Positions 1 through 13,028 of a stretch of DNA of 45,045 nucleotides are shown here, one piece after another (within the stretch, counting starts at the first letter, position 1; each line of letters opens with the position of its first letter). The notes under the pieces are model-generated. The model did no database searches. It was given only the letters and a program-made list of their open reading frames with translations, and was not told the origin of the DNA. The DNA comes from Krasilnikovozyma curviuscula. Taxonomy: Eukaryota > Basidiomycota > Tremellomycetes > Cystofilobasidiales > Mrakiaceae. Location of the stretch: contig MVAQ01000180.1 of the NCBI GenBank assembly GCA_014825775.1, forward strand, positions 1 through 45,045, in the 5' to 3' direction. Position numbers and translations under genes: made by a program.

Positions 1-2978
1 CTTTGAGACTGCCGGTGAACTCTCAAGGCCACCAATGTTTGTTGAACCCAAGTCGATTCCATCCTCCCGTTCGTCCTCGCCTAATGGCTCATCCAACTCG
101 TCCCCTCGTCCAGCGAAGAGGAGGCAGAGGTACGAGAAGGAGGCTAGCATTGTCCTCATTGGCATGCGAGGCGTTGGCAAGACGACGCTCGCCATCATTG
201 CGGGAAAAGCTCTTGGCTGGGAGATTATAGATGCTGGTATGATCTTTTCTTTCTAGACAGGACGTCGAGGACTGTGGGCTGATTGTTTTTCTTGCTTTGT
301 GGGCGAAAAAGACGCTGTGTTCGAGATTCGTGCGGAACAACCTATCTACGCTTTTGTGAAGGAAAATGGATGGGATGGTGAGCTCAAGCACTGCATGGCT
401 CTTGTTGTTAGGCAATGCAACTAAATCCATTGCTTTCTGTTTCCCTCTCTTCCTGCTTCGTTGATCCGCCATTTCAATTCCCTCTCTCATATGCCCCTCA
501 CTTGTTGTCTTTTGACCGGTGGGATGTCGTTAAATTTCACCCCCAGCTTTCCGATTGTTGGAGTCTCAAATCCTCTCGGACCTCCTTAAGGGTAACAAGA
601 CCGGCAAAGTCATTGCTTGTGGTGGTGGTGTCGTTGAGGTCGAATCGAACAGGAAGCTACTGGCAGAGTTCGCTGAGCAGACGGGTCCTGTCATTCATGT
701 ATTGAGAGAGAAGGATCAGGTGCTGAGGTATCTCAGTGAGAGGTACATCTCCTATGCTTCATTCGTTGCAGCATGCTTTGAACTAAGCTCGACGTGCTCC
801 TTTCTCGTAGCACACACTTCCCGTCTTACATATCAGCCACCGCTGTAGAAGCTTGGGATAGAAGAGAGATCTACTACAGAGAATGCTGTTCTTTTGAATT
901 TGTCTCTCTGACTGGTATGTTTCAAATTTGTTCCCTTGTCCCATCTTGTCTCTTCCGGGCTGCAGCTTGGCTTGAAAGACTGACCGTTTGGGGTGGTCTT
1001 GGCCATTTCAGTACCGACCGACCCGTCAAATCAAGTTGTCTCAACAATTCCAGGGTCAACACAAACTTTCACCGTCGATGTCACAGCTGCTTTGAAACCT
1101 GTTGAAGTCGCACTCCTGCGTCTACTGAGGTTCATCCATGGCGTCGACACAAATCAAGTCACGATTGGCCCAGGTGCACCACGAAGTTACTTTCTATCTC
1201 TTACATTCCCAGATGTTCGTGAAGTTGTCAAGTTGATGAGTGAAATCGAAGTTGGAATCGACGTACTTGAGCTCAGAGTCGATCTCTTGGCATCCCTCGA
1301 CCCGACATTTCTTGCCTTTCAAATCGCAACCCTGAAAAAACATTCAACGTTACCAATCATGTATACAATCCGATCTGTCTCTCAGGGGGGTAAATATCCA
1401 GACCCAACCGATGCAGCAGCTGTAGAGAAACTTGCCGGCCTGTTCCATCATGCTCTTCGACTCGGAGTAGAATACATCGATCTCGAAATCCTACTACCCA
1501 TCGCAACTTTCATGAACCTAGTGTCTTGTAAAGGAAACACGATGGTCATTGGCTCTTGGCACGATTGGAAGGGTGCCACGTCCTGGACTGGACCAGAGAC
1601 GAGAGCCATCTTTGACAGAATGAAGGGATTGGGAGTCGATGTTGCGAAGATTGTCAACACAGCTAAGAGCTTTGAGGATAACATGAGTTTGAGGAACTTC
1701 GCGGGAAGTATTGAGAGAGAGGGTCTTCCGCTGATGGCAATTAACATGGGTGTTGAGGTAAATTTCAGTCATCCCTTTTCCTATGGCCCTGAGCTAACAA
1801 TACATGCTCCATGATCTATCTTCAGGGTAAAATATCAAGAGTCCTCAATGCAACCCTCTCACCCGTTTCACATCCACTCTTACCGTTCAAAGCGGCTCCT
1901 GGTCAAATTTCTTTCGCCGACTCTCAAAACATCCTCTATCTCACCGGATTACTTCCTTCCAAATCTTTCTACCTGTTTGGAAACCCTATCTCTCACAGTA
2001 TGAGTCCATTGCTTCACACAGTTGCTTTCTCCAGTGAGTGGTTTGGAACTTCATTGGTCTCTGCTTCGGATATTAGACTGCTAATGAACTCTTGACTTTG
2101 CATCACAGCTTTGGGACTGCCGCATTCATTCTACCCTCACGAGACAGAAACCATTGAGCATCTTATGAGGGACGTGATTGCAAAACCAGAGTTTGGTGGA
2201 GCTGCTGTCACCATTCCTTACAAACGAGCTGTCCTTCCTTTGTTGCACCGAGTATCACGACACGCTCGAACCATCGGCGCCGTTAACACCATCGTCCCCA
2301 TTCGAGGTGGGTTTTATGGTGACAACACGGACTGGAGGGCAATTCAATCTTTAGTACTTCAAAATCTTACGCCGGCTAACGCTGTCACCTCATCAACAAC
2401 CGCACTGATTCTCGGCGCTGGAGGAACATCTCGAGCTGCAATCTATGCTCTTCATCAGCTGGGCGTCTCAAACATCTGGATTGTGAATCGAACTAAACAA
2501 AAAGCGGTGGACATAGCTCAAGAGTTCGAATCGGCGCTGGGACCTTACCTGAAGATTCACATCCTCGACGATCTCGATCGACCTCTGTCTATCCGACCAA
2601 TGCCGACAATCATTATCTCCACCATCCCAGCAACAAACACTGACAAGTCAGACCCTTCCATCCCTGACCTTGGCCTCCGGGTGGAGCATCTCAGTCCGAG
2701 CGGAGGTGTCGCGATGGAAATGGCGTACCTGCCGCGATCGACGAAGCTGCTGAAGCTGGCCAAGGAGTGCGAGCATTCTGGATGGGTTGCAGTTGAAGGT
2801 ATTGAAGTTCTCTTGGAACAAGGTACGTAAGGAGCGTTTGGCGATTTGTTGACTGTTCCTGATTTATCCTTGCTGCTTGGCGTTTCGTTCCACAGGGTAT
2901 GAACAGCTAAAACTCTGGACCGGGCGACGTGCACCTAAGCAAATTATAAGGAGGAAAGTTTTGGAGCAGTATAATTGA
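1..2978 (+). CDS. ARO1: Pentafunctional AROM polypeptide, 3' part (shikimate kinase, 3-dehydroquinase, shikimate dehydrogenase)
   Basis: AROM carries out five consecutive steps of the shikimate pathway in the fungal cytosol; the window starts after the EPSP synthase domain. Eight exons fit: 1-236, 312-377, 547-742, 811-914, 1012-1757, 1826-2033, 2109-2822 and 2896-2978, all phase-consistent. The shikimate kinase domain has a Walker A loop (GMRGVGKTT) and a CGGG motif. The type I 3-dehydroquinase domain shows [19 protein letters not shown], the SWHDW histidine and the Schiff-base lysine in [11 protein letters not shown]. The shikimate dehydrogenase domain shows [26 protein letters not shown] and a GAGGTSRAA nucleotide loop. 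Domain order is the canonical one and the catalytic residues are present, so the visible part looks functional. The 5' end (dehydroquinate synthase and EPSP synthase) lies outside the window. Confidence 0.97.
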
Positions 2979-3555
2979 ATCAAAACACGCGCTATTCACT
3001 GTTGTATCTCTTTGTGTCCTTACGCCTTTAGCTCTGTACTACTACCTATTTCCTCTGTTCTGTATTGTCCCTTGGTGTAAACTGTGCTGGTTCAGCGTGA
3101 TATCTAATCGGAGCCTAGCTTTCAATTGCATAGTATCAGGAAGCAGAGAGAAATTTGGCACACACGAGTCAAGAGACTTGGACGCGTCGGCCTCTTGCTG
3201 CGAGTTCAGACCACCTGCTCAGGGCCCCTGTTTAGTATTCGGTTTGTCACCAGCATCAAAGCTTGAGACCATGTCTACCGCTTATCCTCTGTACATTGCT
3301 ATCAGCAGAGAGGAGTAAGATTAATCACAGTCCTGCTCTCATTCAACAAAGAGAGCCCTTGTCTCTGACCTTCAACCCCAGTAACGCCACCTTCCCTTCT
3401 CTTGCCTGGGTCCTTCTCTTTGTTTGTGTTCCAACGGCCATTCTGACATCCGACACACTCCCTAAAGCTGAAAATCCAATCTAGATCATCTCATCAGTAG
3501 TATCATACCCAACTTCCAGAAGGTTCCCCTTCACTCGTTTCAGCAGCAGAAAAAA
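2979..3555. other. Spacer between ARO1 and the membrane-protein gene
   Basis: This stretch holds the 3' flank of ARO1 and the upstream region of the next plus-strand gene. Short open frames occur, but none has a recognisable product or convincing splice context. The pyrimidine-rich stretch at about 3330-3550 looks like promoter or leader sequence. I see nothing else in it. Confidence 0.6.
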
Positions 3556-5564
3556 ATGGTATTCGTGCCCGTCCCAACAACATACTCTAGGCACCGGAGA
3601 AATATACCAGCTCGCCAAATAGCAGAGCCTGAACCAACAGCATTCATACTACCAGAGACAGGATATGAGCTGAATGAGATTGAGAGAAGGGCTTCTATTG
3701 TAACCGTGCAGAGCACTCTCGATTATAACGACTCTGGTTCGTCGTCCTCAACGTGAGTCCCCTCGTTTTTTTTTTTGGTTCTATCTCTATTGCTTTCCCA
3801 GATGATAGAGGATGGTGATAGCGAAACATCATAATGGCAAAATTAGCAGGGCGTATATTCAGCGCAAAAAAGCAACTGCCTTGATTTTGGGGAAAAGAAC
3901 TCGATGTTCTTTCGGTGGAAAGAAACGAGGGTGGACCCAGTGTTTCGTCTTTCGGCTCTCTGCCACTCTGCGTTGGTACGCATGCTACCATTTTGCAGAG
4001 GGCTCCATGCGCTTTTATTTCTTTGTTGGACTGTAACTTGTGAATGGAACTGTGTAGGGCTGACGCTGTTCTGCTCTGTTCTCGCTTCCTCTGGAACCTC
4101 TGGATTCTCCTACCATTTCGGGCCACAACATCGTTTCGCTCTCAATATTTATCACATACCAGCTCATCTGCTTTCCGTGAGTCTACGAAGCACCGTCACT
4201 TCGCCTTAGGTTAGCTTATTTGTGAAAACTGACCGCGCTTGTTCTGCCATTTCAACACTAAAAATAACACCACCTATTCGCTCTACCTCTTTTGGATCAA
4301 TGCGTCACAGCTGTTGGTGCTGTCGTTGGAGGAGTAGTCGGCGGTGTGGTTATTGTTTTGATTGCGGGTGGCCTATATTGGTGGTGGAGCAGTGCTGGTC
4401 CTAAAAAGGTTAGTGGTTCATCCTTCTACTGCGCTATGCTGTTGAAGTCTCAGATATATGCTGACGTTCATTACATTACAACAGTCGTCCAGAAGTAATA
4501 GACGTAACAAAGTACAACCTACATTGCCAGGCCGTGTTCCTCTAGCTGTCTCAACTAAGGCTGCGGGGGCGGGTGGACAAAACGAGAAGCACGCTCTGAG
4601 CCCTACCAGCTACAAAAACAACAACACACCCGGAGCAGGCCAACCAACACCAAGTGTGAGAAGCGTTAGTGGTGGTAGTGAAAGCGGCCTCTTGGCCAAT
4701 TCAGCTCCCGTAGCTGGAGCAGCCGCTTACAGTGGTCAGCAACAACAGCAGGGCGGTAGAAGTCCAACGAAGAAGGGATACCAACCAGGCTCCGGTCGAT
4801 CTCCACAAAAATCTGAAGCACCCGTCAGCCCAACAAAGGGCAACAACTACCAGCCCAACAGGCCGTCACCGTTGGCTGCGAAAGCCGCCGTTGGCCCAGC
4901 TTGGGGAGACGCACCATTTGTCGCTTCGTCTGCCAAATCTCAATCTCAACACTCTCATCAATCATCATCACCGGTTTCAGCTTCTTCATATGAATCTGGT
5001 AGCCCCTTCAACACTCCGGCTAGCTACAACAACAACGCCACAGCTCCCGCCAATGTGTATTCTCTCAACGCACCACCTCAAGTCTCTCCAACCAAATCTG
5101 CAATCCCTCGTCATCTCTCCGCTGGGGGTTTAGCTGATCACCGACTGAGCACAGGAAGTGTGCAGTCGGATGAAAGCCACTACTCAGACTCTGGCATGCT
5201 GGGGGCAAGACAGCAGGTCATTCTTCTACTTCTTACTCATTCTTCACCAACACTTGTACTAACACATAGCACATTTTGCGGCTTTCAGAGTGGTGAATGG
5301 GGTGTCTCGTACGAGCACGATTCTCAGCGAACCGAGTATCTTCAGCCAACGCATGACCACCAGCAACAACAATCTCGCGAGGGTGAACAACCCTACGATC
5401 CTTACGCTATTAGGCTTGTCAGAGATAGTGGAGGAAACTACCCAGAGGATACTGTCGAAAGATGTATGTTTTCCCTTCTCTTTGGCTTCTTGTTCAGTGC
5501 TGCTGTGTTGACTTTGGTTTCCCCCTCTTTTCTTTTAGACTACCGAAGAACTGGTGGTTTCTAG
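3556..5564 (+). CDS. Single-pass membrane protein with long low-complexity cytoplasmic tail, function unknown
   Basis: I do not recognise the family. From ATG 3556 the first exon gives about 65 residues ending in a Ser-rich stretch, with a GTGAGT donor at 3753. A later exon starting at 4310 (acceptor CACAG) encodes a Gly/Val-rich transmembrane helix (VGAVVGGVVGGVVIVLIAGG) followed by tryptophans and basic residues. The remaining exons (from 4495) encode a tail rich in Ser, Pro, Gln and Asn with repeated SPTK motifs and a run of five Gln. The last introns (5218-5287 and about 5465-5539) are phase-consistent and the protein ends at TAG 5562-5564. The layout resembles fungal Ser-rich single-span surface or sensor proteins, but no signal peptide is seen. 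Exon 1 and the membrane exon are not in phase unless a small exon lies between them, for example 4163-4176. Confidence 0.7.
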
Positions 5565-6115
5565 ATCAATTGCTTCAACATAGAAGGTAGATTACCTACC
5601 TTGCTATGCTCGTAGAATGATGGACTTAGACATCACATTATAAAAATAACAGGGCGATGGGTTTCTACCAAACTTCATCTACAAGGACACTTCTTCTTCG
5701 TTACTATCTCTTATACACAATAACATTTATCTCTTCGTATGTACTTAGCACGTCTTCATCTGTTATGCTGACGTGGTTCCATTTCTTTTTCAATGTGTGT
5801 TCTTTAGTCCTTTGCTTTTTGTTGAGGTGAATGGCAGCCACGTTATGTAGAACCACTTGGTATATTTTTCTATCTTAGTATGTCTTGTCTCTTACTGCAG
5901 CTAACAGCAAGCCTAATAATTCATCACTGCTGCGATATTGCGCGCGCCAACGCAACAAACCCGTAGTGGGTCTCTAGGTCTGCGAGTCCTTACTTCACGA
6001 TATATGAAACTCTTTCCTACAGCTTCCGTGATGATTGGCGGGTTGAGAAGTGCGTTTTCCAAAGTTTTTATAGTTGCTTTTTGTATCTGTGATGTAATGC
6101 ACGTCCGTTGTCGCT
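5565..6115. other. Convergent spacer between membrane-protein gene and COA6
   Basis: Two genes end towards each other across this AT-rich stretch, so it should hold both 3' flanks. The short open frame at 5938-6132 has no recognisable product and overlaps the COA6 stop on the other strand. I see no gene in it. Confidence 0.55.
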
Positions 6116-6728
6116 CTAGAACCCAGCATTAGCTTTCCCACTCTTTTCCTTATCCATGAATTGCGTGAGATCTATCCTCTGCTTAATTTCTGCTACTCTT
6201 CGTTGATTGAAATACTCGATCTTGGGGATTAAGAAAGCAGCGCCAGAAGAACATCAGCAACAGCGATGGGAAGGGAGCCATGTATATGGAAAACATGCAG
6301 AAATATGATAGAAGAAAGACATTAACTGATAGTCTCTTTGACTGGGAAACAAAAGGGCATCTGGCATCAAGCACCATGACCTTTACCCGATTCCCCTCAT
6401 CGAGACTCGACCAATCCTCCGAAACCTTCTTTCCTTAACGATAGCCTGACCAAGCCTGTGGAGAAATATTGACTTACCCAACTCTTCGCACAATCCTTCG
6501 CATAACTTTTGTCTTCCTTTTTACAAGCTCCTTTCTCCATTCCAGGAATTACCGTCTCACTCTTGTCCAAGCAAGAGAAGTAGAGATCTCTTGATTCCCA
6601 CTAATGATGAATCCATCATCGTGACATGTCACCGGAGATATTAGAAGGTGTTTCAGCTAGTTAACGAACCTGAACTGGACTGGACTTACGCAACGTTTTC
6701 GCTCTTCTCTGGTGAGAGCCTCCGGCAT
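6116..6728 (-). CDS. COA6: Cytochrome c oxidase assembly factor 6, twin CX9C/CX10C protein
   Basis: COA6 acts in the mitochondrial intermembrane space in copper delivery to cytochrome c oxidase subunit 2. Three minus-strand exons join in phase: 6690-6728 (13 codons), 6478-6600 (41 codons) and 6116-6220 (34 codons plus TAG), giving 88 residues. The protein begins MPEALTREERKRC. It shows CX9C (Cys13 to Cys23) and CX10C (KKEDKSYAKD between the cysteines), the COA6 signature rather than that of COX6B. The end of the core, SW-IEYFNQRR, is typical and is restored only by joining exons 2 and 3. The second intron is 257 nt, long for this window, but has a GTAAGT donor and an AAG acceptor. No single open reading frame covers the gene, so it is easy to miss. 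There is no cleavable presequence, as expected for a MIA40 substrate. Confidence 0.9.
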
Positions 6729-7045
6729 TCTCTGGTGGAACGGGGGATTTTTAGGTGAAGAAGGAGGCGTTGGTCTATGTCCAGAAGAGAACAGGTTGTA
6801 GATTGCAAGACAGTGCTGGTTTTTCTGGTCTGAGACTGTTTGTATATCCTGCGACAGGGCGACTTCCTTCCAGGTCTGTGGCGCATTGAGAGTTCGCTGA
6901 AATTTGGTCTATCGATTGAAATTGAGAGGTACGATCTAAATGATTCTACAAAGTATGTGACTGGTTGCAAATGGTAATAACTACAGTGAGTGAAGTACTG
7001 GGAGATTGAAATTCAACTGCCTGCGCCATCGATACATCATTGTAT
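6729..7045. other. Short spacer upstream of COA6
   Basis: This lies between the COA6 start and the stop of the dehydratase gene, both on the minus strand. It should contain the COA6 promoter. I see no gene or clear motif in it. Confidence 0.5.
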
Positions 7046-8346
7046 CTACTTCGTGCAAGCAGCCCACAGGTTCTTCAGTCCGTTCAAACCCCTCTCACCA
7101 TGGTCCTGTACAACATTTTCTTCATCAACGTGAAGCGACTTGTTGAAGACCTCCAAACTCCACCATCCGTCGTATCCGGTTCTTCTCACACACTGGGTGT
7201 AATACTCGACAGGCAAGTAAGCACCTCTCTCAGATTCACATGGAAACAGACGAGAGGCTCTAGACCATAGCATGCGTGCTGGGGCATTTGGAGCGTCGAA
7301 GAGTTGTTCGGGTGGTGGGTGCGCATCTGCGAGTTGGTAGAAGAAGAGTTTGGATTGTGGTATAGTTGTTGCCAAGAGATCGAGGTTGGCATATAAGTCA
7401 GAGATTGGGATTGGGCGCTTGAAATCTGGTTCAGATGGGTCTGCGTATTGTTGTCCACTGCAAAGCCAAGCCAAAACAGATGTAAGTCGAGCGGTACGCC
7501 ACACCGACGGGGAATGGAACAACTCACAGAGAATTGAAGGAGTCCAAGATAATGCCCACGTTTGGGTGGTTGACCTTCTCCACAATTGGCCAGACCTGAT
7601 CCCATCGATTGATGACGGTTCCCCAAGCCAGAGGCTCGTAACTAGAAATCAGACGGAGGAATTAGCATCTGGCGGAAAAAGGACGTCGCGCGAACGCAAG
7701 GGAGAATCGCAACTCACCCAACTCTGACATTATATTTAGCAGCTAAGTCACCAAGTTGACTGAAAGCAACCCTCTGTTCTTCCTGATATTGCTCCAGAGT
7801 GATTCCTCTGTCCTTCAATGGATTACCCTCCACAAAGTTTGAGCAAACCAACAGCAAGTCCGTCTCCATATCTCCCATGATCTTGAACCACCTCTCAGCT
7901 TCACCAAGCTTCGTCTTCAATTCTTCTGGAGTCTTGAAGTTTTCGAAATCTCTGTAGGGCTGGAGGATTGGAATTTCGAGGTTGTGGGAGCGACAGAGTG
8001 CGGCAAGTGCTTTGGCGCAAATGTTTTCAAGCAATGGATCGTCCTTGGATGGAACGGAAGAGAGACCAAGTTGCTGTTCGAATATTTCTGCATGCTGACC
8101 TTTTGTGACTTCTTCAACAAACGCCTGGAAATCTGGAATAAACATTTCTATGCCCTCATAACCCAACTCGGCGCAGACCTGGATTTTTTGGGGCAGCTGG
8201 TGGTACAAACATGATCCCAGAGAGAGAGAGGCAATGGCAAACTTGGGTCTGATGGATGAGGCTTGGGCTGGTGGTGTCGTGGGCGTGCTGGAGGGGGCAG
8301 AGGAATAGTGCATGGAAGACGAGGGCGACGCTGCGCGAGAAGACAT
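7046..8346 (-). CDS. 3-dehydroshikimate dehydratase-like TIM-barrel enzyme (QutC/Qa-4 type)
   Basis: Fungal 3-dehydroshikimate dehydratases convert 3-dehydroshikimate to protocatechuate in quinate/shikimate catabolism. Three phase-consistent exons give about 385 residues. After a roughly 33-residue Ser/Pro/Thr-rich leader come FAIASLSLGSCLYH and ELGYEGIEMFIPDF, close to the family's opening strands. Later come LLLVCSNF, the exon-2 segment YEPLAWGTVINRWDQVW, GIILDSFNSL, FYQLADAH, MLWSRASRLFPCE and WWSLEVFN, matching the order of metal-ligand strands in this AP-endonuclease-2/xylose-isomerase-like fold. Length fits the family (about 350 residues plus leader). The nearby ARO1 makes the proposed substrate. 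A related sugar-phosphate isomerase/epimerase is the main alternative. Confidence 0.82.
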
Positions 8347-8844
8347 TGTGGATGTTTTGGTTTGTGGTACGGTTGTACAGCAACTAGTTCCAGATGGAAA
8401 GGATTGTAGTGTGGATGGCTAAGTAAAGATAGGGATGGTTGTGATGGTTAGGGAGTAAGCAAGAAAGCAAGAAATTGCGAGAACGAACAACGGGAGGAAA
8501 GAAAATCCTGGCTCTGTTGCTCCAGACTTTGCTCCAACGTCGCCTGTATTTGTGAGAGCGCTCCTTCATGCGATTGAGAAATAGATGTGGAATCAACTAA
8601 GGTGAAGTGATATAGAGAAAAGATATCTAAGGGGTGTGTATACATCGTCTAGGATTCACTCTGGGTCGACTGTCCGCTAGGCGCGATCGATCCACGCTCT
8701 TTGCTTGACATCGTCCAGGATCAAATAAGCCAAAGGTCCCCAAAAGTCCCAAACGAACATTGAACGATATGAGGGGTGTAGATCCTGGTCATGCTTTGTT
8801 GAGCAAGGCGCAGACTCCAGCCATGTCACGCTCGGCCCAGTCCC
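8347..8844. other. Spacer between MSP1 stop and the dehydratase start
   Basis: It should hold the promoter of the minus-strand dehydratase gene. A perfect 10-bp palindrome (CTTCGCGAAG, 8908-8917) lies just outside it, within the MSP1 last exon. I see no additional gene here. Confidence 0.5.
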
Positions 8845-10658
<1,814 letters not shown>

Positions 10659-10918
10659 CTACTACAACCTTCCTGATTTCTTGCCTGCTCATTACTCGAA
10701 AAGGAGAATAAGGATTCTAGGCTCTGCAACCTTCAGTTTCCCAAAACCTGGATTTGTCAGAAGTCGTGGTCAACGGGGAAACAGCAGCTAGTGGCTAGGA
10801 TTTCAGTCGTGAAATTTGCTATTGAATGGTTAGGTGCACGAAATAATATGTCTATCAGATCGAAATGGGTGCTGGTCTTGCTTTAATATTGCAGGGTAAA
10901 GTTGAAGTGTTACGTGGC

Positions 10919-11635
10919 CTACTTCGTGTTACGACTAGATAACCCTCCCTTCCTTATTTTATCAAAGAGTTGCAGCTGAAATCTCAGCGATGGTGCAACG
11001 ATCTTTTGTGCCATTGCCGGTGTGAGGTATAGGCAGCCTGCTATCCTGAGTGGGAATGCTATCTGCTCATCGGTGAAAGGGAAATAGAATAGCCCATTAT
11101 ATCAGTTCCAACGTAGCAAGAAATACCACTGTGACCACGAAGATATGACGGAGGAATGGGGACTCACTTTGACGAGTACGAAAGCAGCCAGGAAGTTTGT
11201 CATGTTCCCAGCGATTGCCTCGACTATCACTGGCTGATCATGCTGCTTTAACACCACCCCTTCTTCCCCAACACGCTGCTTTTCTTCTCCAAACACACCA
11301 TACTTAGCTCCAACCCTCTGACATTTCTCTTCACCTTCCTTAATCCCAGCTCTGAGCCAATCAGAGCCCCAGCCTTCATACCTCTCTGCTATTTTCACAA
11401 ATGCTTCACCTGCATTGACGTGTTTGAAGGCATAATATCCTCCCACCAGAGGCACTACAGCTGTGAGCTCGTGTAAAAGGATGAAAGAGAGGACGAGGCT
11501 AGAAGCTGGTGTGTTTGGATATCGTTTAGCCAGATGATGCAGCGGTCGGAGGTATCTGCTGAAGGCAGCTGGAACTTTGGAGTAAACTGAGGACTGAGGT
11601 GGTGGTGTCGGAGGAGGAGGTGGAGACGCTGTCAT
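10919..11635 (-). CDS. DUF1279 / FMP10-like mitochondrial protein
   Basis: This resembles fungal FMP10-like proteins, distant relatives of FAM210, found in mitochondria and of poorly known function. Exon 1 (11168-11635) begins MTASPPPPPTPPPQ and contains the family hallmark SFILLHELTAVVPLVGGYYAF, a membrane-associated segment. A second hydrophobic segment (NMTNFLAAFVLVK) runs into exon 2. Exon 2 (10919-11062) supplies IAFPLRIAGCLYLTPAMAQ, the conserved second half, and a basic tail ending SSRNTK. The intron is about 105 nt with a GTGAGT donor and a GCAG acceptor. Total length is about 203 residues, within the family range. The proline-rich N-terminus is not a clear mitochondrial presequence. 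Confidence 0.82.
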
Positions 11636-11931
11636 CAGGATTGGAAAAGAGGAGCAATTAATGTCGAATGGCCGAGTTGTGTGCGAGGAACTGTCGAGCA
11701 GAGAGGGGAAATGAATAACAGTCGAAATGCTTGAATTATCCTTGGAGTATCAGACTCCGATTACAAGTTCTCTTTTGAGAAATATATTGCCTTATATATC
11801 GAAGAAAGGAGGAAGAAAAGGGAAACTTCGAGAATTGCGACCAGATCATAAGATTCATCGCAAGATCCACACGCCTTGCCGCAGTGATAAAACAGGTCTC
11901 AATGATGTTCAAGTGGCTATATGACACCAAC

Positions 11932-12981
11932 TTAAAAGTTGCTAGTGTTATTGGAGAAGCCTGCAAGGAGTTGGGTAAGCAAGTCATCGTCGTCCCCTAC
12001 TGGAAGCTGTCCTAGACTCCCAAGTCCACCCCAGTACATGTTGTTGCTGTTAACATTCTGTGTATTTGAAGAACCAGATACAGTATCCCGTGGTGCCAGC
12101 CAGCCTGTGCTGTTGGAGAAGAATTCGGAATCGAAGAAGTCGTCCAGGATCATGGTGTTGATGGTGTTGTCACCGGTGTTGTTATTGCCGATGAGTTGGT
12201 TGCTCTGTGTGTTTGAGCTGATTGAACCGTTGGTGTTATTCAAATTGTGAGAGTAAGCATTAGATGACGGTTGCAGATACTGCGGGATCTGGTGAGATTG
12301 AGGAGACGACTGCTGATGCTGTTGTTGTTGGCCACCAGATGAGTATACCTGCTGCGATTGAGGTGCATACGATGGTGAGTTGAGATTGTATTTGGGAGAA
12401 GATCCAATGATAGAAGGATCCAGGGTTGAGACTCCACCTCCAACGCCCCCATTTCCGACTGCATTCGAAGACCTTCTCTGTTTGGCAGTCTGACCACCAT
12501 CACTTGAGCTTATCTCACCTTCTCTCCTTCGTTTAGTTGAATTGCCGCTGTTTACAGTGTTAACGTTGCTGGATCCGCCATTGCGATTGACTAGTAAACC
12601 TGCATTGGGTTTCATGCCGTCCTTCTCCATCAAGGCGTCTAGGGTGCTGAAACATCTCCCAGCTAATGCCCAAGTGATGCCCAGAGCTTTGAGAGCTTCA
12701 AAATCCTGAAGGAGATGGACCTGCGCTTCCATTGTTTTGGCATGAGAAACCTTGTCCTCCTCCAAGAGACGAAGACCTGAGAGATGGGCAATGGCGGAAG
12801 TGAAGATGAGGTAGATAAGGTGAGGATTCGAGTGCCGGAAGCCTTGAGATGTTCGATAACTCTCCAAGAGAATGTTAAAGGTTGAAGCGGCGTCGAGTGA
12901 GCTCTCAACGGACTGGACTGCACGATTCTTCCGGCTGTAAATGGCATTTCGTCAACACAAGGTTGTGAATTCAGACGATCT

Positions 12982-13028
<47 letters not shown>

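Noticed and set aside
6686..6970. Minus-strand 94-codon open frame
   Set aside because: Its 3' part overlaps COA6 exon 1 in another frame and the rest has no recognisable product.
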